Counted from the first letter of the stretch, positions 11,455 through 23,172 are shown. The stretch is 64,000 nt of DNA from Eutypa lata (GCA_022661535.1 JAKULF010000013.1:744001-808000), one strand, 5' to 3'. Notes: generated from the letters alone by a model not told the origin. Numbers and translations: made by a program.

Positions 11455-11863
11455 ACTAGAGATGAAGATCAGGGAGGAACTTCACGCAGCAGGCACATAA
11501 AGAATGTCCTAGAGAGCTGCGGTTGTACAATAGAGCATCATGACTGAGCACATCTGCTCGGAGGATTTCATGAAACGAATGAATTAATGAAAGATCATTA
11601 GAGTCACTGCTGAAGGACTGCTTGCACAACCTTAGGACATCGTAGCTACCGATTGATACCACCATTGTACTAAGCTTGAAGTTTATGTCGAAAACCAAAA
11701 ATCCAGGTGAACATGCAACAGCTTCCCTACCAAGTCGCCGCTACCTGTTAAAACAACTATGTAGATTTGACAAAGACAACAATAACTAGGCCACCTTTGA
11801 ACACTTCTCATAACTGACTGGTGCTAATAGCTCCCTCAATCAAATAGCCCCAGGCTCCAGCCA
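11455..11863. other. Convergent 3' region, no gene seen
   Basis: This lies between the stop of the small conserved gene and the stop of the minus-strand membrane protein. An 80-codon open frame at 11456-11698 (-) has no protein-like features and is treated as chance. Confidence 0.6.
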
Positions 11864-12453
11864 TCACTGGAAATCCAAGAGAGCCCGAGCAAGCTCCAAA
11901 GCCGCGCAAGTCGCGGTGAAATCCGACATCCACCCTAGTATCAGGCTCGTGAGCCACCCTCCGTTTGTACAGAATATAGCATACGCCGTCATTCCCAATA
12001 CCCCATTAATAACGCTCGCAGCGACTAAGACGAAGAACCCGACGTAGCGTATTCTGCTCTGGATGTTATTATAACGCTCCCGTATAGCAAGGACAGAGAG
12101 GCCAGCGACCCTATGGCATCCCGAGTTAGTTATCTTAGCTATCTCTGATTATTTACAGTCATTGGAACGATTATAAACTGGACGTATTCCGAGGTTGTCT
12201 AAGAGACCCGTATGAATAAAGCTGCTTACAGAGAGATCCGCAACAGCATCTGAGCCAGCCCCTGCCAGAACACGGGGTCATCGGAGTTATCGCAGCGGCT
12301 GCCTTCACCACGCACGGGGTTCCTATTGGCTCTGCTTGCTGAGAGGCCTAAGAATGCGGTGCTTATAACGATGATAATTAAGGAGGCGAGGAAGACGTAG
12401 ATTGAAACAGTCGAGCTGCGGAGCCTACTAGTCCGTGGGCGTGACAGTGGCAT
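11864..12453 (-). CDS. Small integral membrane protein, four-helix (MARVEL-like layout)
   Basis: Exons 12230-12453 and 11864-12110 join through CTCT|GTAAGC...GCCATAG|GG, restoring CTG-GTC, and give 156 residues. Residues ~18-42 form a strong transmembrane helix (VSIYVFLASLIIIVISTAFL). A short polar loop with Cys, Asp and Trp follows. Helix 2 spans the junction (GLAQMLLRISLVAGLSVLAI), helix 3 is GFFVLVAASVINGVLGMTAY, and helix 4 is WLTSLILGWMSDFTATCAAL. The order and size match fungal MARVEL-like four-helix proteins, but no diagnostic motif is present. It should sit in the plasma or endomembranes. Confidence 0.65.
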
Positions 12454-13142
12454 GTTGAGTAGAATGGAGTCGTGGGAGTTTAGTCGGAATTGGCCAGTCC
12501 TGCTTGGAATAGATTGGTAGAGATGGCGAGATGCTTGGTGGCTGCAGTATATAATAATAGATAATGATATATCCTCGTTTTCGGTACTTGGTAGTGCTAT
12601 AGCGGGAGGCTATGAAGAGGGCAGAGGGATGCGTACTTATAGACAGCGGGTTAAGATTTAACGATCAGGAATTTAGAGTGAATGCGTGACATAAAAAGCC
12701 AGTGCTTAATCATGTAGGTCAAATGACCGGTGCCAACAATGTGATTCATGTCGAGTTTGTCTTTGAGCTACATACCTAAGAAGCTATGACACACTGAACA
12801 AAGAATCGCCTTCGGATGAGGTAAGCATAGGCTTTCCTAGGCGCTGTTAGGTCATTCCTGGAGATCAATCATTTCATCCATAATAATATTTCCCATATAT
12901 CTACAGAACTCATACACTCTGATGTGGAAACCTTGCAGTAACGATGTCCAGGTCCAGGGCGTCTCTTACCCCTTTCGACTATATATGCACATGAGTAAAA
13001 CTCTCCATCGGATATCAAGAGCCCTACGCTCCCCTGGACACATCTATTGCAACATATGCCAATATATTGGCCTACTCAGTTATTTACAACGGAAAATTAT
13101 ATATCTTTTTAATAAACTGCATTAGCTGATCAAGCCAACCCT
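12454..13142. other. Intergenic, no gene seen
   Basis: The promoter side of the four-helix membrane gene and the 3' side of the hydrolase pseudogene. A 67-codon frame at 12922-13125 (+) has no support. Confidence 0.6.
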
Positions 13143-13930
13143 CTAGCTATTCTTCAAGACCATAAAGGCATTCGCAGCCTCATCAATGATCGCCGCAGTC
13201 TCCAGAGGCTTGCTCAGCATTGGGCTGTGGCCCGCGTCAAGCATCCTCGTCGTGAGATCCGGGTTCAACTCGCGGACCATGTTCGCCATCCTCTCCTGCA
13301 CAGCTGGCGAAATCGCCTTATCCCGGGTGCACACCACATACCACACCGGCGCGTCCTTCCAGCCAGCATACACGTCCTCGTCACGATGCCCTACCCACCC
13401 CGAATTGGGCATGAGCTTGCCATCCCAGTATTCGGCGTCTTCGGGTTCCATATCGTTGTAAAAGACCTCCTTGGCGTTTTTGATCGTCGACCAGCCATTT
13501 TCATCGATCTCTACCTGGGTGATGGACGGGATCCCGGCCCTCCGCCAGCGGCGCGCCATCACGTAGGGTCATCGCCGCTATCTGAACGATGCCGATGACG
13601 TGTCCGCCTCGTCCGTCTAGGTTGGACGGATTGCTTGCAGTGTAGCCTCTAACGGCACTACAGCCAACCAAGCCGCCGAGAGAGTTGTTTACCAGCATGG
13701 CGTTGCGGCCCGCAGAAGTCTCCTCAGCAATAATGGCCTGGACTTGAACGGTGCAGGACTCGTAGGACGTGATAGGTTTCTCGCTGCCGCAGAAGGCAAG
13801 CTATGGGGCAATGCAGTGGTACCCTTTGCTTTGGAGGTGCGATGTCGTGCGGTCCCATGTTGACGCAGAATGGCAGCCGCCGCGTAGGAGAAGTACTGTT
13901 GGTTTGGGGTCTGATATGATTAGGTGAATG
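13143..13930 (-). pseudogene. Alpha/beta-hydrolase pseudogene (one frameshift, one stop, no start)
   Basis: Read leftward, the remnant starts near KPTVLLLRGGCHSASTWD (about 13895), runs to an in-frame TAG at 13801-13803 after HCIAP, resumes with FCGSEKPITSYESC and the nucleophile-elbow equivalent VNNSLGGLVG, and continues through HVIGIVQIAAMTLRDGAPL. Near 13527-13540, around GGGATCCC, the frame shifts by one base and picks up at GIPSITQVEIDENGW, ending VLKNS with the catalytic-His region LDAGHSPMLSKP. This is the fungal alpha/beta-hydrolase family related to EstC/salicylate-esterase-like enzymes. No ATG is seen in frame upstream of 13895. Two independent lesions plus a missing start argue for a dead gene. 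The C-terminal 139 codons remain open. Confidence 0.75.
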
Positions 13931-15355
13931 TTGAAGTTTAAGAATTGTTGATTAGTTGTTTTTGACTACATGAGAAGCGTCCTATATTTATATATACATA
14001 GAAGCAAATACTACCGGGCAACTTACATATCAGACTAATACCGAGAATACCGAGAATACTGACAGGCGTATCCCTAGGGGGCCTTAGGCAGCAGTTGACT
14101 GTGGAGAAGGCTCTTAGATATCAATATGTAGTAAACCCTTGCCTTTACCTTACCGCCAGAGTCGAACTGCACGACGGTGTCCTATGAGTCACAGTTCGGT
14201 GACCCTTCTAGGTCTGGAAGGCCAACTATGGTGCAGCATTGTCGTTATCGGAGTGTCGGGGTCCTCCCGGTCCTACTAGCTAAATGATAACCACAGGCTT
14301 AACGATAGCTAAAGCTCACCAAGAATTCACTTGTATACATTAAAGAATTCCGGTTATCTGTTGCACAAAGTGACTTGCGTACGTTCTATAAGGATTGCTA
14401 GCTTATGTAGTTGAGTTGCGGAAGTGGAAGAACCCGAATGTGACGGTTCAGACTTGTCAACACGGTCGACGCGTCTATAAAAATGGAGACAACTTATTAA
14501 CGCGTTCATCTACAAACTAGAACTTCACAAAGGAGCAAGATCTTGCTTTTCGGATGCAGTTGACGATATTCACTTTGCTGTCCACGCTAGATTGGTACAT
14601 CAAGGAATCCCACACTGGAAGCGGCGGCTGTGGGCTTACCTAGTAGCGTATTTATCTATAACAGCGTCGTTTTCTTAACGTGATAGCGTTGCAAGAGCAG
14701 AACAGCAACATTAACTGCCGCGACTAAACTAGCTAACATGGACCACATGGAGCTTCTAGTCGTCGCTATACTGGTAATAGAGCCTTCGGGGCTTTCCGCG
14801 GCTGGGCCGATAATAAAGAGCGGCCATTCGTCGGGCACGGGGAGGACTTGCTACCGGTAATGAGCCAAGATGACTTCGCAGCCTTGCAGCCACCCACGGA
14901 TCAGAATTTCCTAACGAGCAAAGTGTAGGGCATCTACAGAAGGCTATTATGCTCCGTAAGTCTGGTTCTCTCAAAAGATTGCTACATACCTTCGCGACCA
15001 GCTTGGCGGTGCTGACGGATGGGCAGAGGACGGATATCATCCTGGGTACAGCGGCCTGCGCGGCAGTTCTGGTAGTTTTTGTGTCTGCAAGCGGGACTGA
15101 TTGAGGAGTGCTTTTGGTTTTAATTTAGGAGAAACTTGGTTCCCCCTCCCCTCGAAAGCGTAGTACATACCTGCCCATCGGGTAGCATCCTGTCGGCTTC
15201 TTTCTAGGATACGTCGCCTACGAAGGGTTCTGACCCCATGTTATTAGGGAACAAACACCTTGTTTCGGTTGACATACATGGAATGGCATCTAATATGCGG
15301 AGGTTGCGTACATTTATGTTCTCTCCCATACACCGAAGTAGGGAGATATTCTAAT
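13931..15355. other. Intergenic with possible gene remnant
   Basis: No complete gene. On the minus strand near 14990-15040 a frame (MISVLCPSVSTAKLVAK) ends at a good GTATGT donor and could splice to a frame near 14925 that ends after HYR at about 14852, but no upstream ATG or protein homology supports it. A further minus frame at 14656-14838 has one hydrophobic helix. I treat these as unconfirmed. Confidence 0.4.
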
Positions 15356-17460
15356 TTAACTAATTTCAATGACAGGACCCGTGTAGACTTTCCGTGCCCA
15401 AATAGCATAGTATATCACCGACCATATAACCGTGGCCCCGACCATCACGGAGCTCATGTTCATAGTCGCAGCTGTGGGGTTAACGGCAGGAGGCCAGAAG
15501 CTGAAGAACAACATGACAAAGAGAAACATGCAACCGAATGCATTTATGATAGTTCCAAACGGTTCCGGGATATGGGTAGGTCCCCAAGATAGATTGTCGT
15601 TCGAAACGTTGGTTAGCTCCTTATCCTCGCTATTGTAAGGGCGTATGTGTCTAGCCACACGGCGCCAGAGGAGAAGACTGTTTCCGATGAAATATGAACC
15701 GTACAAGCCATTTATCGTCAATGAAACGAGGTCGTTGAAAGCCACAGAAGACCCTATGTTGATCAGGGCGAGGATATAGGAGATTACTGTCGTCAAAGCG
15801 ATGGACATCATTGGAATGGACGTCTTGGTATCAACCTAGTGCGGTGTGTTAGCGTAGCAATTGCCTTCAGGTTACGTTGATCCTGACCTTGCTAAGATAG
15901 AACCAGCCTGGTAAACCTCTATCACGTGCGAAGCTCCAAGTCATTCGAGACGCTGTAGCAACTACAGAGATAATGCTACAGAGTATTAGGATGACGAGAA
16001 TTGAAGCCATAGCTTGGGCACCTTTTGTTGATCCGACACCCTGTTGGAATATCGCCATGAATGGGTATCCAGTCGGGGACGCGAGAATACTGTCCACATC
16101 ACCAACACAGAATAAGACAGCGATTAGGATAGCAAGTCCTAGAGCCCCATTCAAGAGAACCGTGGCAACCATGGCTCTAGGAACAAGCACGGCGGCGTTC
16201 TGAATCTCTTCAGACATCTGTAAAGAAATATTAGCGACCCTAACCTCCCGAAAGAATCGTTCAGCTTTACTGACATGTACAGCGCCATCCGCACCTGCAT
16301 TCTAGTTAGCGGATGGTATCCTAATGAGGCGGTTGTGGAAAGGGTCTCATACCGATAAAGTTAAACACACAAGCTATCATTCCAAGCATGAACGAAAGCC
16401 CCTGTGTCGGCCATCCGCCTTCATTTAAAAAGACGGTAAAGACTTGCTGGGCACTTCTATGGGGACTCAGATAGACCAACGGCACTAGAATGGCAAAGAG
16501 CCCAAGAATGTGAACTATCAGGATGAAACCTTCTACCTTAGGCAGAGCAGCGCTTATGATCGTGTTGAAGAATACTGCAAATGCAATAGCGGCCCATAAC
16601 AGTAGCGTTGCCTGCCAAGGCTTTGGTTCATAGCTCGGATTGCTCATTACGGCCACCCCCTGAACGAGGCCGGCGGCAAGAAAGCCCACGCTCGCTGCTG
16701 CAGCCTGCCAGCCGATGACTGTCAACCAACCTGGAATGATTCAGCGTAAGTAGCCAAGTTAGGTCTAGAGAGTAGGCTCACCAATAAGGTAACTTAGAAA
16801 CTTTCGTGACTTGTTAGGCGCCAGCATGTATACCCAGTGATACTGACCGCCTGATGTAGGTGCCCTATACGGAGTGTTACTATTTCACGTTTTGTAAACC
16901 GCTCTACTAGAGACGATGACTTACATGGATGCTAGTTCTCCCATGGTTACGAAGACACATAGGGTGCCAATCCAGACAATAAAGTAGGCGTAGATAGAAC
17001 CGGCGAAACCACCGTTCTGGAACGACAAGGTAAATAACCTGCGAACGGAGTTAGGACTATTGATAACAAAACATACATACATAGACGTAAGGCATACAGC
17101 AGTTCGCCTTCCCACGTATTCATGACGGTGCAACTGAAACCGAGCATGGACATAAAGCCAAAGCTTCGCTGCGAACACAGAAGATCAACAACAAAAACAT
17201 AGGTAGGGATTGAGGGGTAGCTATGTTGAAGATATCGTTACCTTGAGCACGGGTATTTTCCCCAGGCGCTTGAGGGTTTTGTTATCGCGTTCGATAAGGA
17301 CGCTTGTTCGCCGCACTGTGACTTCGGCTGGGGGCTGCTCAGTGTTGAGCTCAGAGGATGTCGCTTCATTGCTGTTGCCCTTGAAGGCATCCATTTCATA
17401 GGTATTCGACATCTTGGCTATACCTGTGTTATGGAAGCGAGAGGCTTCCGATGCTTCCAT
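15356..17460 (-). CDS. Amino acid / choline / GABA-type permease (APC superfamily), eight exons
   Basis: Eight exons fit with every phase restored: 17242-17460, 17098-17168, 16925-17038, 16782-16864, 16353-16730, 16275-16294, 15888-16217 and 15356-15835, giving 564 residues. The N-terminal ~70 residues are cytosolic and polar (MEASEASRFHNTGIAK). Then come about twelve hydrophobic helices: FGFMSMLGFSC, the QNGGFAGSIYAYFIVWIG helix 2 region, GELASM-APTSGGQYHWVYML, and the family signature ADGAVHMSEEIQNAAVLVPR near residue 290. The last helix is near VGATVIWSVIYYAIW and the tail is ARKVYTGPVIEIS. The signatures match the fungal amino acid/choline transporter branch of APC proteins (Hnm1/Uga4-like). 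It would import an amine or amino acid across the plasma membrane; the substrate cannot be told. Exon 6 is only 20 nt. Confidence 0.87.
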
Positions 17461-18523
17461 TTGTGCGTGATATTAACCGGGGGTGGTTCCGAAAGCCTAC
17501 AATGTAATAATATCTAGAAGAGAAAAGGCCAAAATATTACAGGATGATTGGCCTATGGTTACTAAGCATTGTAGCTTGAGCAGGATACCACATATGGCCG
17601 TTCGTCGTTGGTGCCCCGCTGTGTCATTATCTCCGCGCTTATGTTTCGCCAGCCATGAAACAAGACAACGGAAATCATTCTACAGATCCTCAAGATGTGG
17701 TGTCTATCATTTAATTGGTGCAATTTAGATTGCGACCCTTCTGATGCAAGTTTTGGCTGGGATTGGGCAAGGTGGACGGATGAACCCCCCTAAACATGAA
17801 TGGAACAAATAAAAAAGTATATGCCGAAATATGCACAGTTTTTTTTTAACACAATAGAAGAGGAAGAAACTTCAAATTTCAGCCGCGCCACAGTATGTGA
17901 CGATTCCTTTGGAATATGCTAAAGCTGCACGTATATCGCGCAACTGACTAAAGGTTTTTACTGGCCAGTAATGGCAACCCAACGAGCAAGTAGGACATAC
18001 TCTCTCGGGCTAACGGTAATCTTCCAAAAATATCAACACGTTCTTAATGTTTACAGCTGCGTTTCGTAAGGATGCAAGCGAGGGATTTTCAGATAAGCGA
18101 TTTCATTAGACCGTTTGAAGAGGGTGTTGTCTTGCTGACACCAACGGAAATATAATGTTCTCTGATTGCTGGATTGTAGTACCATATGGAGTTAGGATGC
18201 ATGGCTTACATACAGCCTTAACGTGTACGCGATGGTGGTGGGGATAACACGGCACATATTGGTTGGAGAAGTATGTGGATTTGCGGCACCCCTACCACAC
18301 CGTGAACTAAGCCGTATTACGTATGCCATGATATATCAGATAAGCGTTTGCACGCTCACTTGGTGATCTGGTGTGTTAACGTCATAATCAAATGGGAGTC
18401 ATCTAACTAGTACAGCAGGTAAGCCACAACTTTTAGCTGGAATGATAATATTTTGATTTGAAGAGAAGATTGACAAGATTCCTAAGTAGGGTCTTAGTAG
18501 CTCTCGTCCGAACCGACTGTTGG
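17461..18523. other. Promoter side of the permease gene, no gene seen
   Basis: No coding frame has support. A poly-T run lies near 17840. The region includes the presumed 3' UTR of the receptor-like gene that ends at 18524. Confidence 0.6.
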
Positions 18524-19808
18524 TCAATCCTTATTTCCAGGCGCCGGGGAGTTTGTGATTCCCCATGTCTTGACTTGCTTGATCAGTTGTGCCTGGCTAG
18601 AGTGACTGGCACTCTCCCAATCACGCCCACTCTCTGTTCCACCAACTGTAATTGAAACAGTAGCTCTAGTGTCCTCGTTTCTAAGGTTTTGTAACTCGTG
18701 TCCTGCAGCAAGGGGAGATTTTGGCTGGCTCGAAGTGGCAGAACTTCCTGGTTGGTTTTGGTCATATCCGGAGCTCGACTGTAAGTCTTTCCCACGTCGT
18801 CGAATGTCATCGTTTCGGATCATGCCCGACTCTACACTGTCCATAAATGGTTTTAAATATGGAACACAGGCTGTTGTGATACCGAGACTTTGGGCTAATG
18901 CCATGGAGAGAACGAAGGGCCAATATAAGAACGTCGCGTCTGCGTGGTTCGGGAGTTGCTGTGATGCTTGTATCTGCCAACTAACCGCGGCAACCGTTCT
19001 GGGGAGTATTAGTACTTGATTTGGGATAATGTACCTTCGAAGACTTACAGAATCCGGGTCGAAAAGCATGAGATAATCACAAGTTTACGCTTTAACCGAG
19101 TCTGTAGTTTCCATATCACCCCAAGAGGCAATAATATGAGACAAATGTCGAGTAAAATGTCCGTCGCACTGATATAATACCATATCGACAGCTGGTTTCT
19201 ACAGCTATTCGCCATCAAGTTCCAGACCTCCGGGACGCCACACTGGAACAGTAGAACCATGGTTGAAGTCAACAACCAAAGGAGCGTGGCCCAAACGAGG
19301 ACCGAAGTTAACGTGTGGTGGAGAGTGATAGGGGAAAGTATTCTGATAAAGAACACCAACGATAACTTCGACAGAGCTTGGCTTGCTACAAATAATACAT
19401 TTGCCGCATAAAACGACTTGTTCCAAATCAGTATTTGCAATCATACGACTGTGTTGAAGGGGAAACCATGCACCTTTTGGAAAGCTATAACTTTGTTGCT
19501 CGGAAGGCTTTCAAGGTGTGTTCCCAGTCCGTTTGCAACCGCAATAGATGTTGAAATGGTTTGGGAAATACCAAGGGCCTAGAACAATTAGAACACCATA
19601 GAATTTTGAGCATGATGTGACTTACTTGTGATATTATAATCATGACATCGTCCATATGAAACTGTTTCGTGACCGCCCATTTTGTCCCTAATCGAGTAAG
19701 GACAGCGAGGGAACTGAAAATAAGGAGAAGCCAAGAGACAATATTCACCACAGCTCCATGGCTGTCGGAACTGTCTTCTAGGGAGACATGCGTATCGGAA
19801 TAATTCAT
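18524..19808 (-). CDS. Seven-helix rhodopsin-domain (PTH11-like) membrane protein
   Basis: Exons 19626-19808, 19474-19578, 19049-19416 and 18524-18998 give 376 residues. Intron 2 is 57 nt (GTGCAT...GAACAAG) with TACTGAT as branch site, joining FQK to SFYAANVLF. Helices appear at VVNIVSWLLLIFSSLAVL, GISQTISTSIAVA, ANVLFVASQALSKLSLVFF, LVWATLLWLLTSTMVLLF, WYYISATDILLDICLILLPL, LVIISCFSTRILTVAAVSW and LYWPFVLSMALAQSLGITTA. The pattern (ALSKLSLVFFIRIL, DILLDICLILLPLGVIWKL, polar Ser-rich tail from ~residue 285) is that of the fungal rhodopsin-domain/PTH11 family, G-protein-coupled-receptor-like proteins of the plasma membrane. No N-terminal CFEM domain is present. The ligand is unknown. Confidence 0.84.
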
Positions 19809-20262
19809 TGAGCCTTGGTCAAGGACGCTATCTTACTATATGGTATCGAAGCATGATTCATACTATATAGGAAGGCAGTATTGCTATCGAGGTAGTCAAA
19901 TTATGGTTGATCCGAGGTTTTCAACCCGGAAAGCCCTTAGTTAGGGCTGGCCTAACAGTCCGCCCCAGAGAAGAAGAGGTAGCCTTCCTGGGAGGAATAG
20001 AACGCTAAGACCGGCACCATATGCATGATTTCTTACTTAGGAATCAAGTACTAAAAAGTGACGTAATCAATCTCCTAAGCCAAGCCAAAGAGAAACTCGG
20101 ACATGTAGCTAATGCATACGTTGCTTTTTTTTATTTTATCCCTAAGGCCTAGAACCATAGGGATTGCAAAAAAGTCCAAGTTCCAGAATTGCGTGGTTGC
20201 ACGATTCGAACCGAACCGAACCGACACATATAGCGATAGATATTAGAAGAACAGCTGTGTGG
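19809..20262. other. Intergenic, no gene seen
   Basis: Promoter side of the receptor-like gene. Tandem GAACC units at 20206-20222 read on the minus strand as repeated GGTTC ending in a B-box-like GGTTCGAATC, without a pairing acceptor stem. It lies just outside the Tc1/mariner-like element. Confidence 0.55.
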
Positions 20263-20264
20263 TA

Positions 20265-20286
20265 CAGTCGGGGTGCAAAAGTCTCG
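20265..20286 (+). repeat. Left terminal inverted repeat
   Basis: Begins CAGTCGGGGTGCAAAAGTCT next to a TA dinucleotide and pairs with the right end at 21006-21026. Confidence 0.8.
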
Positions 20287-21005
20287 GGTTAGTCTTTACA
20301 GCCCATTTGCTCCACCCTTTCCTTTTCAGTTTATTAAATCATAACTTTATGAATATTATATTGAAAATTATAAGATTTCGTAACTTAATACTTTGATTAA
20401 TGCTTAATATAAATAAATTTATTATATTAAAAGAAATTAAAGAATTAAAAAGTTATACGTATTTTAAATATTAAAGTAAAAAGTTAATTATTTTATATAT
20501 ATACTTTTCTTTTTAATATTAAAACGATTATATTAAATATATAAAATTATAAAAATTATTTTTATATATATAAATAATAAAAGATATTAATATAAAAGTT
20601 TTATATTAATATAAATATACGTCGTAAAAATATATACTTTTAAACTTTTATATAAAATTCGTTAAAAATAAAATATTAAATATAAATATATAAACATTCG
20701 TTTAAAAATATAAAATTAAAGTTTTTATAATACTTTATATATAATATATTTAACTTTAAAATATCTTTATTTTATAAATTTTATTACGTAAGTTATTTAA
20801 ATATTAAATTTATTTAATCTTTTACGTTACGTTTAATTTTATATTACGTAATATATATAACGAATTTTAAAAATCTTTTTACATCGTTTTATTTAAAATA
20901 TAAAGATTTATATAATATGATTTTAAATAAATTTATTGTCATATAAATCTTAAAAGATAATTAAAGTTGAAATGTATAAGTTTGTATGGAAAAAACGGTG
21001 TTTAC

Positions 21006-21026
21006 CGAGACTTTGCACCCCCACTG
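21006..21026 (-). repeat. Right terminal inverted repeat
   Basis: The plus strand reads CGAGACTTTGCACCCCCACTG followed by TA; this is the inverted partner of the left end, with one mismatch and one base missing. Confidence 0.8.
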
Positions 21027-21028
21027 TA

Positions 21029-21822
21029 GGCTACGTGAGAGGATGGAGATAAGAAATTGTGTGTGTTGGTTCACGCTAGCTATTGGCTACCTCATGGTTG
21101 GTAGATTCGATCCCTGATGCAACTATATATCACCGTATATTATATGATCATAAGCAGTAGTGGTGGTGGTGGTGGTATATTCCATTGCTGACATATAAAA
21201 GCCTTACTTACTTTTCAACGAGATTGCCTCGACGTCAAAAACTTCGAGAACGTGCAAATTCGCTCACGTGGCGTCTGACTCAGCATATATCTGGGCCGAT
21301 TCAATACCGCGATTGCCGTGAATACATCGCGAGCCTTATCAGGATCTATTCTGACTTGCGTAAATGACATGTAGTTGGTGTCAATGTGGATGCTAGCCAG
21401 CCTTGTGTTAATTATTCCCACCCGTCACATCGCACAAGTTCAGTAAGGTGTGCCACACTCGAACTTGATGACTCAGTATGGAAGTTGGATCCTGGCCCTG
21501 GTTACGTACGTACACACATAAACCACGTGTGGGGTACGGACTGGGACAGAGATGGCTTTCTTAAACCTAGATATTGGATAGGGGCCTACATCTACGAGGG
21601 TAGAATCCTGCTATGATGGGTATCATTGGCGTAGTCACTTGATTTTCTTTACCTTCCCTACAATAAATATTCGATGTTGGAATTAGACGTCCATTGATTA
21701 GCTCGTTGGAATCACTGGACGAAGAACGAGAACAAAGAAGGTGCAGAAGATACAGAACTTCCCCGCACTGCTAACTATCTAATCGTTCATACGAAAATCT
21801 GTCGCTCCATTGCCAATTGACA
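21029..21822. other. Intergenic, no gene seen
   Basis: Between the transposon and the decayed acetyltransferase. It holds a GTG trinucleotide run near 21160-21176. Two open frames (21185-21367 and 21386-21616) carry no recognisable protein. Confidence 0.55.
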
Positions 21823-22575
21823 ATGCCGCTACGGCTCCGCAAACCCACAACAGACTAGGAATTCAAGTTAGTGGTTGAAGTAGAGCACGAAACCTACAGC
21901 AAGACATTTAATGGCTTCCGGGAAACGCTAAAAGTCTTCTCCCAAGAAGAGTGTTTCGCCCGTCGATTGTGATGCCACCGGAACGATCCTAGCAGCCACT
22001 GGATCTATGTCAAAGACGAAGCGACTGGCAATGTGATTAGTGGAGCGCAGTGGAATATCTATAAGACAAATCCATATGCGGTAGAACAACCAGCGCTGGC
22101 AGCTTCCTGGTTGCCTGAAGGGTATGATAGGAAGATAATATTGGGAAGAAGACGCACGCAGATCCTAAGTGAGACTATATATTAGACCCTATTCCACGGA
22201 TAGGCAACCAGCTTATGCTTGGCATGGCAGCACAATGGCCTGAATCTTCTCATGCCTTTCACCTTTCCATCTACTTTGAGGAAACGTCAAATGATGTCGC
22301 ATTGCTTTGCAAAGTCTAATTATAGGAGCCGAGGCGCTGCGAGCTTAATGTCGCAATGGGGACTGAAAAGGCAGATGAGTTGGGTTTGGAAGCAGTCGTG
22401 GAGTTCACTGGATAGCCCGCACAACGTACGAGAAATGTGGATTTTGGGTTCTTGAGTTTCTAAATATTGATGCTGTAGAGAAGGATCCCAGCAAAGAGTT
22501 TACCGCATATAGAAAGAGACTGTGTTGCCCTGTTCATGGTTGGATCATGGAGAAAGACGCTGTTGCTTAGCACAA
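21823..22575 (+). pseudogene. Decayed GNAT N-acetyltransferase
   Basis: The ATG at 21823 opens MPLRLRKPTTD and then hits TAG. The frame continues EFKLVVEVEHETYSKTFNGF, RETLKVFSQEECFARRL, a TGA, then DPSSHWIYVKDEATGNVISG and AQWNIYKTNPYAVEQPALAA. Later segments lie in shifted frames: the acetyl-CoA-loop region RSRGAASLMSQWG near 22325 and TEKADELGLEAVVEFTG near 22360-22412, where the frame changes again. This order (acceptor helices, strand with W-x-Y-V, R/Q-x-x-G-A loop, A-D-E-L-G-L-E helix) is the fungal GNAT small-molecule acetyltransferase family. Stops, frameshifts and a lost middle show long decay. Original substrate unknown. Confidence 0.8.
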
Positions 22576-23172
22576 CTGATCCGTTAGCTTCCTAGATACA
22601 ATGTTTTATGCCGTGCTGTCTGTGCTACGGAATACCAACTGCGTTCGCTTAACCTAGATCCGTGATCCGTAATATTAAACGGGTCAGCCGATTTTGTTGT
22701 AGTGTCTAAATGGTCTTGTGTACTGGCCTTGATCTACATGACCGTCCAAATGCATTGATGGCTGTCTAGGTGCTCCAGGGGAAGACGAAGAGAAACAACC
22801 TTATATTTAGGAACCAGCAGTACTTCAAGCCTTGAGGTGGACAATCTGCGCCAACTACCACCCCTTCAACCCATCATATAGCCCACCGCCTCCCTAAACG
22901 TCGGCACCTACGTTAAGGTCGAAATGACTGTATGGGAAAGAGCCCGAGGGACGTGCTGATCAGGGTCCCAGCACGCGTGTGACAAGGTCTGTAGGGCTTG
23001 GAACTAAGGTCCTATCCAGCTAACATTTTTCTTTGATCCTAATATTCGTGAAGTCCTGCTATCTTTTCAGTACGACTGTAAGGGGGTCGACTATTCTTTT
23101 TTACAAATTACGGTGCGCATCTTTATTATCCTATTGCCGTCCTAACCGCTGATAATATGTGTGTTGGCGGTA
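22576..23172. other. Intergenic, no gene seen
   Basis: Between two decayed genes that read toward each other. No frame has coding character. Confidence 0.5.

Larger units (their letters stand above)
20265..21026. mobile_element. Non-autonomous Tc1/mariner-like element (762 bp) with AT-rich core
   Basis: The left end reads CAGTCGGGGTGCAAAAGTCT and the reverse complement of the right end reads CAGTGGGGGTGCAAAGTCTC, an imperfect terminal inverted repeat of roughly 22 bp with one mismatch and one indel. Both ends are bounded by TA (20263-20264 and 21027-21028), the target duplication of the Tc1/mariner superfamily, and the termini start with CAGT as many of those elements do. About 60 bp at the left and 45 bp at the right keep normal composition, but the interior (about 20335-20965) is nearly pure A+T with rare CpA/TpG, consistent with RIP. 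At 762 bp it is too short for a transposase and no ORF is left, so it is a deleted copy or a MITE. Confidence 0.8.

Noticed and set aside
19441..19480. In-frame TGA that seemed to break the rhodopsin-type gene
   Set aside because: A 57-nt intron from GTGCAT to GAACAAG removes it and joins FQK to SFYAANVLF, restoring the family pattern.
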